The notes beneath the pieces are model-generated. The model did no database searches and was not told where the DNA came from. It was given only the letters and a program-made list of their open reading frames with translations. DNA of 63,160 nt from UBA6398 sp963660485 (GTDB lineage Bacteria; Bacteroidota; Bacteroidia; Bacteroidales; Bacteroidaceae): NCBI GenBank assembly GCA_963660485.1, contig CAVKYH010000010.1, positions 1-63,160 on the forward strand. The letters run 5' to 3'. Shown here piece after piece: positions 50,630 through 60,392 of the stretch (position 1 is its first letter; each line of letters opens with the position of its first letter). The translations under genes and the position numbers were made by a program.

Positions 50630-52138
50630 ATGAGTCAGAGACTATTTATATTCGACACAACTCTTCGCGATGGCGAACAAGTGCCGGGCTGTCAGCTCAA
50701 CACCGTAGAGAAAATCGAGGTGGCAAAGCTGCTCGAGGCATTGGGAGTAGATGTTATAGAAGCCGGTTTTCCTATTTCGAGCCCCGGCGATTTCAAGTCT
50801 GTAATTGAAATATCAAAAGCCGTTACGTGGCCAACTATCTGCGCCCTTACAAGAGCCGTGGAAAAGGATATCGACGTGGCTGCCGATGCGTTGAAGTTCG
50901 CTAAACACAAGAGAATACATACGGGAATAGGTACTTCGGAATACCATATAAAGTATAAATTCAATTCCACTCCCGAAAATATACTGGAACGTGCTGTTTC
51001 GGCCGTGAAGTATGCCAAACGATATGTGGAAGACGTGGAGTTTTATGCCGAAGATGCCGGTCGTACTGACAATGAATATCTTGCACGTGTGGTAGAGGCT
51101 GTGATTAAAGCCGGTGCTACGGTGGTCAATATCCCTGATACCACGGGTTATTGCCTGCCTGCGGAATACGGCGCAAAGATAAAATATCTCATGGAACACG
51201 TGGACGGCATCGAAAACGCCGTTATATCCACACACTGTCATAACGACCTCGGAATGGCAACCGCAAACACTATCGAAGGTGTTATAAACGGAGCGCGCCA
51301 AGTGGAGGTTACGGTGAACGGTATAGGAGAACGTGCCGGCAATACCGCACTCGAAGAAATCGCAATGATATGCAAGTGTCATCATGACCTTGACATTGAT
51401 ACCAATATCAATACGCAGAAAATTGCAGCTCTGAGCCGCACCGTTTCAAATCTGATGAATATGCCCGTGCAGCCCAACAAGGCTATCGTGGGTCGCAACG
51501 CGTTCGCACACTCTTCGGGAATACATCAAGACGGAATACTCAAAAACGTTCAAACCTACGAAATTATCAATCCCAACGACGTGGGTTTCAACGATGATCA
51601 GATTGTGCTTACCGCACGAAGCGGACGCGCTGCATTGAAACACCGTCTTGCAATCAACGGAGTGGAACTTGATGGCGACAAACTTGACAAAGTTTATCAG
51701 GCGTTCCTTAAGTTGGCTGACAAGAAGAAAGAAGTTACCGACGACGACATATTGCTTCTCGCCGGTGCCGACCGCGATGAAAACCATCACATACGTCTTG
51801 ACTACTTGCAGGTAACAAGCGGCGTTGGTTTGCGCAGTGTAGCAAGCATAGGACTGGATATCGCAGGAGAGAAATTTGAGGACGCTGCAACTGGAAACGG
51901 TCCTGTAGATGCAGCAATCAAGGCTCTGAAAAAGATAATCAACCGCAAGATGGTTTTGAAGGAGTTCACCATTCAGGCAATCAACAAGGGCTCTGACGAT
52001 GTGGGAAAAGTTCACATGCAGGTGGAATACGAAGGAAGCGTTTACTATGGATTCGGCGCAAATACCGATGTCGTGGCTGCCAGCGTGGAGGCTTATATAG
52101 ATGCAATAAACAAGTTTCATAACAAGAAGGAAGATTAA
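50630..52138 (+). CDS. leuA: 2-isopropylmalate synthase
   Basis: Condenses acetyl-CoA with 2-ketoisovalerate, the first committed step of leucine synthesis. The 502-residue protein starts with the HMGL-like catalytic barrel: FDTTLRDGEQVPGCQL (residues 8-23), STHCHNDLGMATANTIEGV with the metal-binding His pair, and NGIGERAGNTALEE. The C-terminal third is the LeuA dimer/allosteric domain where leucine binds. The ATG at 50630 gives MSQRLFIFDTT; the open frame upstream has no conserved residues. First gene of leuA-leuC-leuD-cimA-like-leuB. Confidence 0.96.
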   Translation: MSQRLFIFDTTLRDGEQVPGCQLNTVEKIEVAKLLEALGVDVIEAGFPISSPGDFKSVIEISKAVTWPTICALTRAVEKDIDVAADALKFAKHKRIHTGIGTSEYHIKYKFNSTPENILERAVSAVKYAKRYVEDVEFYAEDAGRTDNEYLARVVEAVIKAGATVVNIPDTTGYCLPAEYGAKIKYLMEHVDGIENAVISTHCHNDLGMATANTIEGVINGARQVEVTVNGIGERAGNTALEEIAMICKCHHDLDIDTNINTQKIAALSRTVSNLMNMPVQPNKAIVGRNAFAHSSGIHQDGILKNVQTYEIINPNDVGFNDDQIVLTARSGRAALKHRLAINGVELDGDKLDKVYQAFLKLADKKKEVTDDDILLLAGADRDENHHIRLDYLQVTSGVGLRSVASIGLDIAGEKFEDAATGNGPVDAAIKALKKIINRKMVLKEFTIQAINKGSDDVGKVHMQVEYEGSVYYGFGANTDVVAASVEAYIDAINKFHNKKED

Positions 52139-52154
52139 AAACGTAAAGACTGAT

Positions 52155-53534
52155 ATGGCAAATACGCTATTTGACAAAATTTGGGACAAACATGTCGTCC
52201 AACTTGTGGAAGACGGTCCTACGCAATTATATATAGACCGCCTTTATTGCCACGAGGTAACAAGCCCGCAAGCATTCGAAGGTCTGAGACAGCGCAACTT
52301 GAAATGTTTGCGCCCGGGCAAGATATATTGTATGCCCGACCATAATACTCCCACACACGATCAGGACAAACCGATAGCAGATCCCGTATCGCGCAAACAA
52401 GTTGACACTCTTGAAAAAAATGCAAAGGAGTTCGGCTTGAATCATTTTGGCATGATGAATCCCAACAACGGAGTAATTCATGTTGTAGGCCCGGAACAAG
52501 GACTTTCTCTGCCGGGAATGACAATCGTTTGCGGAGATTCCCACACTTCGACGCATGGCGCAATGGGCGCTGTGGCTTTTGGTATCGGAACTTCCGAAGT
52601 GGAAATGGTTATGGCCTCGCAATGTATTCTCCAGCAGAAACCAAAATCGATGCGCATCAGCGTTGAAGGAGAATTGGCCAAAGGTGTTACCGCAAAAGAT
52701 ATCGCCCTTTATATAATGAGTAAGTTGACAACCAGCGGCGCTACGGGATATTTTGTGGAATATGCCGGTTCAACGATCCGCAGTCTGTCAATGGAAGGAA
52801 GACTTACGTTGAGCAACCTTTCAATAGAGATGGGTGCGCGCGGAGGTTTCATCGCTCCTGACGAAACAACCTTTGAATATCTCAAAGGAAGAATACATGC
52901 TCCCCAAGGTGAAGAATGGGAAAAAGCATTGGCATATTGGCGCACATTGAAGAGTGATGACGATGCTGTATTTGACAAGGAAATCAAGTTTGATGCCGCA
53001 GATATACAACCAATGATTACCTACGGAACAAATCCCGGCATGGGAATGGCTATCGACGGCGTTATTCCGGAAACCGAAGACGAATCTGCGAAAAAATCTT
53101 TGGCTTATATGAAATTCCAATCGGGAGAACAATTACTCGGAAAGCCCATTGATTATGTTTTCCTCGGAGCTTGTACGAATGGCCGCATAGAAGATTTCCG
53201 CGCTTTTGCAAGTGTGGTGCGCGGACACAAGAAGGCAGAAAATGTAGTGGCATGGCTTGTACCTGGTTCTTGGAATGTGCTTAAACAAATCAAGGCCGAA
53301 GGTATTGATAAGGAACTTGAAGCAGCCGGTTTCGAGATTCGTCAGCCGGGTTGCAGTGCTTGTCTTGCCATGAACGATGATAAAATTCCCGCAGGGAAAC
53401 TTTCCGTTTCCACAAGTAACCGTAATTTTGAAGGACGTCAGGGGCCGGGGGCGAGGACATGCCTTGCAAGTCCTCTGACAGCCGCTGCAGCAGCAATAAC
53501 AGGAAAAATAACAGATCCGAGAACTTTGATTTAA
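52155..53534 (+). CDS. leuC: 3-isopropylmalate dehydratase large subunit
   Basis: Large subunit of isopropylmalate isomerase, an aconitase-type iron-sulfur enzyme. The 459-residue length is normal. The 4Fe-4S ligands are in VFLGACTNGRIEDFR and PGCSACLAMNDD. PDHNTPTHDQ and CGDSHTSTHGAMGAVAFGIGTSEVE, each conserved in the family, lie in the first half (the second near residues 118-142). It follows leuA by 16 bases and precedes leuD by 4. The enzyme can also isomerise citramalate, which matters given the fourth gene of the operon. Confidence 0.97.
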   Translation: MANTLFDKIWDKHVVQLVEDGPTQLYIDRLYCHEVTSPQAFEGLRQRNLKCLRPGKIYCMPDHNTPTHDQDKPIADPVSRKQVDTLEKNAKEFGLNHFGMMNPNNGVIHVVGPEQGLSLPGMTIVCGDSHTSTHGAMGAVAFGIGTSEVEMVMASQCILQQKPKSMRISVEGELAKGVTAKDIALYIMSKLTTSGATGYFVEYAGSTIRSLSMEGRLTLSNLSIEMGARGGFIAPDETTFEYLKGRIHAPQGEEWEKALAYWRTLKSDDDAVFDKEIKFDAADIQPMITYGTNPGMGMAIDGVIPETEDESAKKSLAYMKFQSGEQLLGKPIDYVFLGACTNGRIEDFRAFASVVRGHKKAENVVAWLVPGSWNVLKQIKAEGIDKELEAAGFEIRQPGCSACLAMNDDKIPAGKLSVSTSNRNFEGRQGPGARTCLASPLTAAAAAITGKITDPRTLI

Positions 53535-53538
53535 AAAG

Positions 53539-54147
53539 ATGAAACAGAAATTCGATATAGTACGTTCTACATGCGTACCTCTTCCTTTGGAAAACGTTGA
53601 TACCGACCAAATAATTCCGGCCCGTTTCCTTAAAGCAACCGACAAAGAAGGCTTCGGAGACAATCTTTTTAGGGATTGGCGTTATAACAATGACGGTACA
53701 AAAAAAGATTTTGTCTTGAATGATCCTACTTATGGAGGAGAAATTCTTGTTGCCGGCAAAAACTTTGGCTGCGGTTCAAGTCGTGAACATGCTGCTTGGG
53801 CAATTGCTGGCTACGGCTTCCGTGTTGTGGTGAGCAGTTTCTTTGCTGATATTCACAAAAACAACGAGCTTAACAATTTTGTCCTTCCTGTTGTCGTTAG
53901 TCCTGCATTTCTGGAGGAACTTTTTGGCAGCATTAAAAACGATCCCAAGACAATTGTTTCCGTAGACGTTCCTAATCAAACCATAACCAATGAAAAAACT
54001 GGTAATACGGAACATTTCGAACTTAACGGATACAAAAAATATTGTCTTACTCACGGATTAGATGATATAGATTTCCTTTTGGAAACAAAGGATAAGATTG
54101 AGGCGTGGGAGAATTCCGACAATAATTTCTATAAAGTGCAGCAATAA
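53539..54147 (+). CDS. leuD: 3-isopropylmalate dehydratase small subunit
   Basis: Small subunit of isopropylmalate isomerase, partner of LeuC. The 202-residue length fits the longer bacterial type. Typical stretches are LENVDTDQIIPARFLKATDKEGFGDNLF (seen at about 14-41) and the swivel-domain motif GKNFGCGSSREHAAWAI. It starts 4 bases after leuC and ends 12 bases before the next gene, so all are one transcript. Confidence 0.96.
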   Translation: MKQKFDIVRSTCVPLPLENVDTDQIIPARFLKATDKEGFGDNLFRDWRYNNDGTKKDFVLNDPTYGGEILVAGKNFGCGSSREHAAWAIAGYGFRVVVSSFFADIHKNNELNNFVLPVVVSPAFLEELFGSIKNDPKTIVSVDVPNQTITNEKTGNTEHFELNGYKKYCLTHGLDDIDFLLETKDKIEAWENSDNNFYKVQQ

Positions 54148-54159
54148 TCTGCAAAAACG

Positions 54160-55701
54160 ATGAAAGAAGTAAGTGTTGATATTCTTGACACCACGTTGCG
54201 CGACGGAGAGCAAACCAATGGCGTTTCGTTTACGCCAAATGAAAAGCTAAACGTTGCGAGAACTTTACTTCAGAAGGTTGGTGTCAATCGTATCGAAGTT
54301 GCATCGGCACGTGTTTCCGAAGGGGAGCATCATGCCGTGGAACTTATTTGTCGTTGGGCAAAATCAGTCGGCATGTTAGACAGAGTAGAAGTGCTCGGTT
54401 TTGTAGATGGACATGTTTCGGTTGATTGGATTCGGGATTGTGGCTGCAATACGATTGATTTGCTTACCAAGGGTTCGCTCAATCATTTGAATTATCAGTT
54501 GTGCAAAACTCCGGCGGAGCATTTTGCCGATATAAAAGAGACCGTAGATTATGCTCATAGTTTAGGCATGGTAGTAAATGCCTATGTTGAGGATTGGTCA
54601 AACGGTATGAAAACGTCGTTGGACTATGTGTATTCGCTGATAGAGCACCTCAATGCCATAGGGGTAAAGCATATTATGTTGCCAGATACTTTGGGAATAC
54701 TCAATCCGCTTGAGGTTTTGGAGTATATCCATAAGATAATGCGTCGTTTCCCTGGTGTTTGTTTCGATTTCCATGCCCATAACGACTATGATTTGGCAAT
54801 TTCCAACGTTTTGGCGGCTGTTCTTGCCGGTTGCCGCAATATACATGCTACGATCAATGGCTTGGGAGAGCGTGCGGGAAATGCTCCGCTTGCAAGTGTG
54901 CAGGCTATTTTGAAAGATCATTTCCACGCAAAAACAACGATAGACGAGAGTCAGCTCATGCCGATAAGCAGACTTGTGGAAAGCTATTCGGGAATTTCTA
55001 TCCCTGCTAATTCTCCGATTGTCGGCGAGAATGTGTTTACGCAGGTAGCCGGAGTTCATGCTGACGGCGACAACAAGCATCATTTATATTCCAACGCTTT
55101 GTTGCCTTCGCGTTTCGGTAGAATCAGAGAGTTTGCACTTGGAAAGAGCAGCGGTAAAGCGAATATCCTAAAGAACCTTGAAGCACTTGGGTTGGAACTT
55201 ACGCCCGAGCAAACCAAGCGCGTAACAAAACGTATCGTAGAACTTGGCGACAAGAAGGAGATTGTAACGCAGGAGGATTTGCCTTATATCGTTTCCGACG
55301 TATTGAAACATGACACTCCGGAAGAGAAAGTTCGTCTGGTCAGTTATTTTGTTTCCACGGCCTATGGGTTGAAACCTTCTGCTTCGATGCGCTTGGAGAT
55401 TGACGGCACAGAATACGAAGCACATTCTACGGGCGACGGACAATATGATGCTTTTGCGAGTTGCATTCGGCAAATATACGAAGAGCGTCTGAACCGCAAG
55501 ATGCCGGAACTGGTGAATTATAACGTATCTATCCCGCCGGGCGGTCGCACCGACGCTTTTGTGCAAACGGTAATAACTTGGAATGTAAACGGAAAGGAGT
55601 TTCGCACGCGTGGCTTTGACGCCGATCAAACGGAGTCGGCTATCAAGGCTACCATTAAGATGCTCAATATAATGGAAAATAACAATCAAACAAAAATATA
55701 A
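54160..55701 (+). CDS. Citramalate synthase-like protein of the isopropylmalate synthase family
   Basis: A second enzyme of the LeuA/HMGL family, 513 residues. The catalytic barrel has ILDTTLRDGEQTNGVSF, FDFHAHNDYDLA with the metal-binding His pair, and NGLGERAGNAPLA. A C-terminal LeuA-type regulatory domain follows. It differs from the first operon gene by RVSEGEHHAVELICRW and LLTKGSLNHLNYQL, which fit the Bacteroidota citramalate-synthase-like branch. That enzyme joins pyruvate and acetyl-CoA to give (R)-citramalate for isoleucine made without threonine. Because LeuC, LeuD and LeuB can handle the citramalate series, the operon could feed both leucine and isoleucine. Substrate not provable from sequence. 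Confidence 0.85.
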   Translation: MKEVSVDILDTTLRDGEQTNGVSFTPNEKLNVARTLLQKVGVNRIEVASARVSEGEHHAVELICRWAKSVGMLDRVEVLGFVDGHVSVDWIRDCGCNTIDLLTKGSLNHLNYQLCKTPAEHFADIKETVDYAHSLGMVVNAYVEDWSNGMKTSLDYVYSLIEHLNAIGVKHIMLPDTLGILNPLEVLEYIHKIMRRFPGVCFDFHAHNDYDLAISNVLAAVLAGCRNIHATINGLGERAGNAPLASVQAILKDHFHAKTTIDESQLMPISRLVESYSGISIPANSPIVGENVFTQVAGVHADGDNKHHLYSNALLPSRFGRIREFALGKSSGKANILKNLEALGLELTPEQTKRVTKRIVELGDKKEIVTQEDLPYIVSDVLKHDTPEEKVRLVSYFVSTAYGLKPSASMRLEIDGTEYEAHSTGDGQYDAFASCIRQIYEERLNRKMPELVNYNVSIPPGGRTDAFVQTVITWNVNGKEFRTRGFDADQTESAIKATIKMLNIMENNNQTKI

Positions 55702-55702
55702 G

Positions 55703-56764
55703 ATGAAATTAAAGATAGCTGTATTGGCAGGCGATGGCATAGGACCCGAAATTTCAAAAGTAGGCGTTGATGTCATGGAGGCTGTGGCAAAGCGTTTCGG
55801 ACACGAACTTTCTTATTTCCCCGCCATTTGTGGTGCTGCGGCAATTGACGCAGTGGGTGATCCTTTCCCCGAGGAAACTTACAACACATGCAAGGATTGC
55901 GATGCCGTGTTCTTTTCGGCAGTGGGCGATCCCAAGTTTGACAATAATCCTGCGGCAAAGGTTCGTCCTGAGCAGGGTTTGCTCGCAATGCGCAAGAAAC
56001 TTGGTTTGTATGCCAACATTCGTCCCGTGCAAACGTTCGCTTGTCTGCTCCACAAGTCGCCTTTGAAAGACGAATTGGTGCGCGGTGCCGATTTCGTATG
56101 TATCCGCGAATTGACCGGAGGTATGTATTTCGGTGAAAAGCACGAGGGTGATGATTACGCTTACGACACTGACAAATATACCCGTCCTGAGATTGAGCGT
56201 ATTCTTAAGGTGGCATACGAATATGCTGCCCGTCGCCGTAAACATCTCACGGTTGTTGACAAGGCCAATGTGCTTGCTTCGTCGCGTTTATGGCGTAAGG
56301 TGGCTCAGGAAATGGCTGCGCAACACCCTGATATTACTACCGATTTCATGTATGTCGACAACGCATCGATGCGTATGATTCAAGAACCTACGTTCTTTGA
56401 TGTAATGGTTACCGAGAACACATTTGGTGATATCCTTACCGATGAAGGTTCTTGCATAAGTGGCTCAATGGGCTTGCTCCCTTCGGCATCGGTGGGCGAT
56501 GGAACTCCTGTGTTTGAACCGATTCACGGCAGTTGGCCGCAGGCTAAGGGAAAGAATATTGCCAATCCTTTGGCTCAGGTGTTGTCGGCGGCTATGCTTT
56601 TCGAATATTTCGGTCTTGCCGAAGAGGGAAAACTTATCCGTCAGGCTGTAGACGCATCTCTTGATGCCAATGTGCGCACTCCGGAAATCCAAGTTGAAGG
56701 CGGAGAGAAATATGGCACCAAGGAAATCGGTGAATGGCTTGTTTCGTATATCGAGAAAGCATAA
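55703..56764 (+). CDS. leuB: 3-isopropylmalate dehydrogenase
   Basis: Oxidises and decarboxylates 3-isopropylmalate with NAD. The 353-residue length fits. The N-terminal AVLAGDGIGPEI (about 6-17) and substrate-binding RIRE-like FVCIRELTGGMYFGEK are conserved, as are DKANVLASSRLWRK and the metal-binding VDNASMRMIQEPTFFDVMVTENTFGDILTDE region. Last gene of the operon, starting one base after the preceding stop. A strong terminator follows at 56808. Confidence 0.97.
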   Translation: MKLKIAVLAGDGIGPEISKVGVDVMEAVAKRFGHELSYFPAICGAAAIDAVGDPFPEETYNTCKDCDAVFFSAVGDPKFDNNPAAKVRPEQGLLAMRKKLGLYANIRPVQTFACLLHKSPLKDELVRGADFVCIRELTGGMYFGEKHEGDDYAYDTDKYTRPEIERILKVAYEYAARRRKHLTVVDKANVLASSRLWRKVAQEMAAQHPDITTDFMYVDNASMRMIQEPTFFDVMVTENTFGDILTDEGSCISGSMGLLPSASVGDGTPVFEPIHGSWPQAKGKNIANPLAQVLSAAMLFEYFGLAEEGKLIRQAVDASLDANVRTPEIQVEGGEKYGTKEIGEWLVSYIEKA

Positions 56765-56807
56765 TCCGAGTTTCGAAAAAGGTAGAATTCAATTACTTTT
56801 CAATATA

Positions 56808-56838
56808 AAAAACGGGGCATCTTTGGTGCCCCGTTTTT
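56808..56838 (+). terminator. Strong terminator of the leu operon
   Basis: AAAAACGGGGCA (56808-56819) pairs perfectly with TGCCCCGTTTTT (56827-56838) around a 7-base loop. The stem itself ends in the T run. It lies 43 bases after leuB. Confidence 0.93.
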
Positions 56839-56852
56839 AGTGTGCTGAAACC

Positions 56853-56944
56853 GGAAAAACGATGTCAGACATAATTTAAATTCCGGGCCATGTAATTTAA
56901 ATTAGATGGCCCGGAGTTTTTACGAGATGCGGTGTCGTTTTTAC
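56853..56944. repeat. 21-bp-register array J
   Basis: Spacers start at 56853, 56874, 56895, 56916 and 56937 (GGAAAAAC, ATTTAAAT, ATTTAAAT, GTTTTTAC, GTTTTTAC). Words are GATGTCAGACATA, TCCGGGCCATGTA, TAGATGGCCCGGA and GAGATGCGGTGTC. Words 2 and 3 are complementary except for one position, giving a 34-base near-palindrome at 56882-56915. It lies between the leu operon terminator and glnS. Bases 56945-57138 show only a poor promoter match near 57110. Confidence 0.92.
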
Positions 56945-57138
56945 GGTATTGTAGACGGCTGATTTTCTGTGCTTGATTGGGGTGGACAAAGTGCCGTATT
57001 TTAATATAAACAAAGCAAAACAATAGGACGCTATCTGTAATTTCGCGTTTGTGTTGCCCGGGGGCGCAAAATGTTAGCGTCAGTGGCAGAATATACGGGA
57101 AAAAGTAAGTAATTTTACATCGTGAAAAAATATAAGCA

Positions 57139-58830
57139 ATGGAAGAAAACAATACAGAACGCAGGAATTTGGATTTCATTGAACAGATAGTTGAAAAAGA
57201 TTTGGCAGAGGGCAAAAACGGAGGACGTCTGCAAACACGTTTCCCGCCAGAGCCTAATGGCTATCTACATATTGGGCACGCCAAAGCCATTTGCGAGGAT
57301 TTTGGAATCGCAGAAAAGTTTGGCGGAGTTTGTAATCTTCGTCTCGACGATACAAATCCTCAAAAAGAGAATACCGACTATGTGGAAGGTATCAAGCGCG
57401 ATATTCAATGGCTCGGTTTCAAGTGGGGCAATATATATTATGCTTCCGACTATTTCCAGAAACTATGGGATTTTGCTGTGAGACTGATCAAGGAAGGCAA
57501 GGCCTATGTGGACGAACAGACGAGCGAACAAATCGCAGCACAGAAGGGAACGCCCACACAGCCTGGAACAAACAGCCCTTACAGGGATCGCCCGGTGGAG
57601 GAAAGCCTTGACCTTTTCAATAAGATGAACAACGGCGAAGTGCCCGAGGGCTCTATGGTTTTGCGCGCAAAGATAGATATGGCAAATCCCAATATGCATT
57701 TCCGCGACCCGGTGATATATCGCATGATAAACAAGCCCCACCATCGCACAGGCGACAAGTGGAAAGTTTATCCCATGTATGATTTTGCCCATGGGCAGAG
57801 TGATTATTTTGAAGGCGTAACCCATTCAATCTGTACTTTGGAATTTGTGCCTCATCGCCCTCTGTATGACTATTTTATCGACCAGCTGAAAGAAGGTAAG
57901 GAACTTGATGACAACCGTCCCCGACAGTATGAATTCAATCGCCTGAATCTTACCTACACCGTGATGAGCAAACGCAAACTTCTGGCGTTGGTTGAAGAAC
58001 ATCTCGTAAGCGGTTGGGACGATCCCCGAATGCCTACGGTTTGCGGGCTTCGTCGTCGTGGCTATTCGCCCGAGGCTATACGCAAGTTCATACGCATGAT
58101 TGGCTACACCAAGTTTGATGCGCTCAACGACTACGCAATGCTCGAAGCTGCCGCACGCGAAGACCTCAATCAGCGGGCTACGCGCGTCAGTGCGGTGCTC
58201 AATCCGTTGAAACTCGTGATTACAAATTATCCCGAGGGACAAGTGGAGCAGGTGGAGGCGGAAAACAATCCCGAAAACCCGGAGGCAGGAAAACATGAGA
58301 TAACTTTCTCGCGCGAACTTTGGATTGAACGCGAGGATTTCATGGAAGATGCTCCCAAAAAGTTCTTCCGTATGACTCCCGGCAAAGAAGTGCGACTCAA
58401 AAACGCATATATCGTGAAATGTACGGGCTGCAAGAAAGACGACAACGGAAACGTGGTGGAAGTTTATTGCGAATATGATCCCGAAACCCGTAGCGGTCTT
58501 CCCGGAGCCGACCGCAAAGTAAAAGGCACCCTGCATTGGCTGAGCGTGAACCACGCCGTGAAATCCGAGGTGCGCATCTACGACCATTTGTTCTCGGTGG
58601 AAGATCCCGCATCCGACGAACGGGATTTCCGCGAGCTGCTTAACCCCGAATCAAAAAAGGTGTTGCAGAATTGCTACGTGGAACAGTTTGCCGCAGAACG
58701 CGAAGTGGGAGAATACTTGCAGTTCCAGCGCATAGGATACTTCATGAAAGATTCCGACAGTACGGCAGAACTTCCCGTTTTCAACCGCACCGTGGGACTT
58801 AAAGACAATTGGACTAAAAAGAATAAATGA
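57139..58830 (+). CDS. glnS: Glutaminyl-tRNA synthetase
   Basis: Charges tRNA-Gln directly. The 563-residue class I synthetase has the HIGH motif in RFPPEPNGYLHIGHAK (about 35-50) and KMSKS-type VMSKRK around residue 275. YDFAHGQSDYFEGVTHSICTLEF and two C-terminal beta-barrel anticodon domains complete it. GlnRS versus GluRS is supported by GVTHSICTLEF and the overall match. The start MEENNTERRNLDFIEQIVEKDL fits. Its stop overlaps the next ATG (ATGA), so the TPR gene is coupled. Confidence 0.95.
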   Translation: MEENNTERRNLDFIEQIVEKDLAEGKNGGRLQTRFPPEPNGYLHIGHAKAICEDFGIAEKFGGVCNLRLDDTNPQKENTDYVEGIKRDIQWLGFKWGNIYYASDYFQKLWDFAVRLIKEGKAYVDEQTSEQIAAQKGTPTQPGTNSPYRDRPVEESLDLFNKMNNGEVPEGSMVLRAKIDMANPNMHFRDPVIYRMINKPHHRTGDKWKVYPMYDFAHGQSDYFEGVTHSICTLEFVPHRPLYDYFIDQLKEGKELDDNRPRQYEFNRLNLTYTVMSKRKLLALVEEHLVSGWDDPRMPTVCGLRRRGYSPEAIRKFIRMIGYTKFDALNDYAMLEAAAREDLNQRATRVSAVLNPLKLVITNYPEGQVEQVEAENNPENPEAGKHEITFSRELWIEREDFMEDAPKKFFRMTPGKEVRLKNAYIVKCTGCKKDDNGNVVEVYCEYDPETRSGLPGADRKVKGTLHWLSVNHAVKSEVRIYDHLFSVEDPASDERDFRELLNPESKKVLQNCYVEQFAAEREVGEYLQFQRIGYFMKDSDSTAELPVFNRTVGLKDNWTKKNK

Positions 58831-60248
58831 CCAATTCCAACAACAAAAGGAAAATAGACGACGAAATACGCAGATCGGTAGCCCGATATGAGGATATGAT
58901 TTCTCGGGGACTTAAAGATTATTTCGACGAAGACGATTTGCTTGATGTTGCCGACTATTATTATAATGATATGTCGCGCAAAGATGATGCTTTGCAATGC
59001 TTGGAGTATGCGTTGCAACTGCACCCGGATTGTTTGTCGGCTATTTTGATGAAAGCCGAAATCTTTTTCTTCAACGACAAACGAAATGCCGCGTGGAAAC
59101 TGATTGACGGAATTCAAGACAAAAGCGACCCCGATGTATTGTATTACCGTGGGCTTTTTAATCTTGAGGAAGGTCGTTTGGAAGATGCCGATTCTTATTA
59201 CAAAAAGGCCTATTTTGCCCAAATTGGCGACTGTGTTGAAATTTTCTGTCAGATAGTTTGGGATTATCTCGACCGTGGAATTATTGACAAATTGGAGAAA
59301 TGGTATGGCATGCTGCCTAATAATTTGCAGGAGAAGCGTGCTGTGCTCGAGACCAAGGCAGAATATTTTCATTTGCTTTCAAAATTCAAGGAGGCGATAG
59401 CCATTGAGGAAAAACTTATCGACTCTGATCCTTACAACGTGTCGTATTGGAATGCAATAACCAGGTTGTATTGCCTTGACGACAATTTGGAGAAAGCTTA
59501 CGAGAGTGTAACTTATGCCTTGGACATAAATCCGAATGATACGGAGGCTTTGATGCTTGCCGCCGAGGTTTCTTCGTTGCAGGAGAACTATGAAAAATCC
59601 CACGAGTTCTATGATCGATACATCAGAATAGACGACAAAAACAGCCTTGCCTATTTCAATAATGCCCGAACTCTCATGTATTGCGAACGGTATAGGGAGG
59701 CGTTGTGGCAGTTGCACTATGCGTTGAAATATAGCGAGGACCAGCAGATTGCGAAGTTGAATATTTTTGAACAACTTTCCACTGTGCTTTGGGCTTTGGG
59801 CGATTTGGAAAAAGCTACGGAGTATTTGGACAAGGCGAGAGGCGAGAAACTTGGCGACGAGATGTATACCATTCGCCGGTTGTCGATTGATTTGAAAGGA
59901 AACAAGGACAAGAATATCGGCGCGTATGTTGAAAAACTGCTGGAATACAATATCAAATCACAGGGAGACCCTTGCGCGCTTCTTTATCTGCTTACCTCTT
60001 TCAAGAAGTATGCTTTGGCAAAAAAGGTGGCGGATATCGTGATGGCGAAAAACGTCAAACACAAGAATTCGTGCTATCCGTTTCTTTCGCTTATTGCCTT
60101 TTATGAACATGATGACGAGAAATTTCTAATGTGTCTTGAAAAGGCGATAGAGAATGTGCCCAATGAAACGCGCAGGGTGTTTGCCGGAATTTTTCCCGAC
60201 GAACTTGATGTGAAAGATTACTATGCTTTTGCCGTAGGGCATTTCTAA
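58827..60248 (+). CDS. TPR-repeat protein coupled to glnS
   Basis: A 473-residue cytoplasmic protein built almost entirely of tetratricopeptide-like helix pairs: DDALQCLEYALQLHPDCLSA, FNLEEGRLEDADSYYKKAYF, DNLEKAYESVTYALDINPND and YREALWQLHYALKYSED. There is no signal peptide, membrane segment or enzymatic motif. It probably serves as a scaffold or adaptor; the partner is unknown. Its ATG overlaps the glnS stop in ATGA, and a strong terminator lies just after it, so the two form one unit. Confidence 0.88.
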   Translation: MTNSNNKRKIDDEIRRSVARYEDMISRGLKDYFDEDDLLDVADYYYNDMSRKDDALQCLEYALQLHPDCLSAILMKAEIFFFNDKRNAAWKLIDGIQDKSDPDVLYYRGLFNLEEGRLEDADSYYKKAYFAQIGDCVEIFCQIVWDYLDRGIIDKLEKWYGMLPNNLQEKRAVLETKAEYFHLLSKFKEAIAIEEKLIDSDPYNVSYWNAITRLYCLDDNLEKAYESVTYALDINPNDTEALMLAAEVSSLQENYEKSHEFYDRYIRIDDKNSLAYFNNARTLMYCERYREALWQLHYALKYSEDQQIAKLNIFEQLSTVLWALGDLEKATEYLDKARGEKLGDEMYTIRRLSIDLKGNKDKNIGAYVEKLLEYNIKSQGDPCALLYLLTSFKKYALAKKVADIVMAKNVKHKNSCYPFLSLIAFYEHDDEKFLMCLEKAIENVPNETRRVFAGIFPDELDVKDYYAFAVGHF

Positions 60249-60275
60249 GCATAGACTTACATACGGTTATAATTT

Positions 60276-60322
60276 AATGGCGTTCTATTTTCGCAGGTTC
60301 GAAATAGAACGCCATTGTTTTT
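60276..60322 (+). terminator. Strong terminator after the TPR gene
   Basis: A perfect 15-bp stem (60276-60290 with 60302-60316) with an 11-base loop, followed by GTTTTT. It ends the glnS-TPR unit. Confidence 0.93.
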
Positions 60323-60392
60323 CTCTGAAACTATAAAAATACGGTGGGGGAGTAGGGGAGGGGAGAAACTAATGTGGATAATTGTCAGCCGT

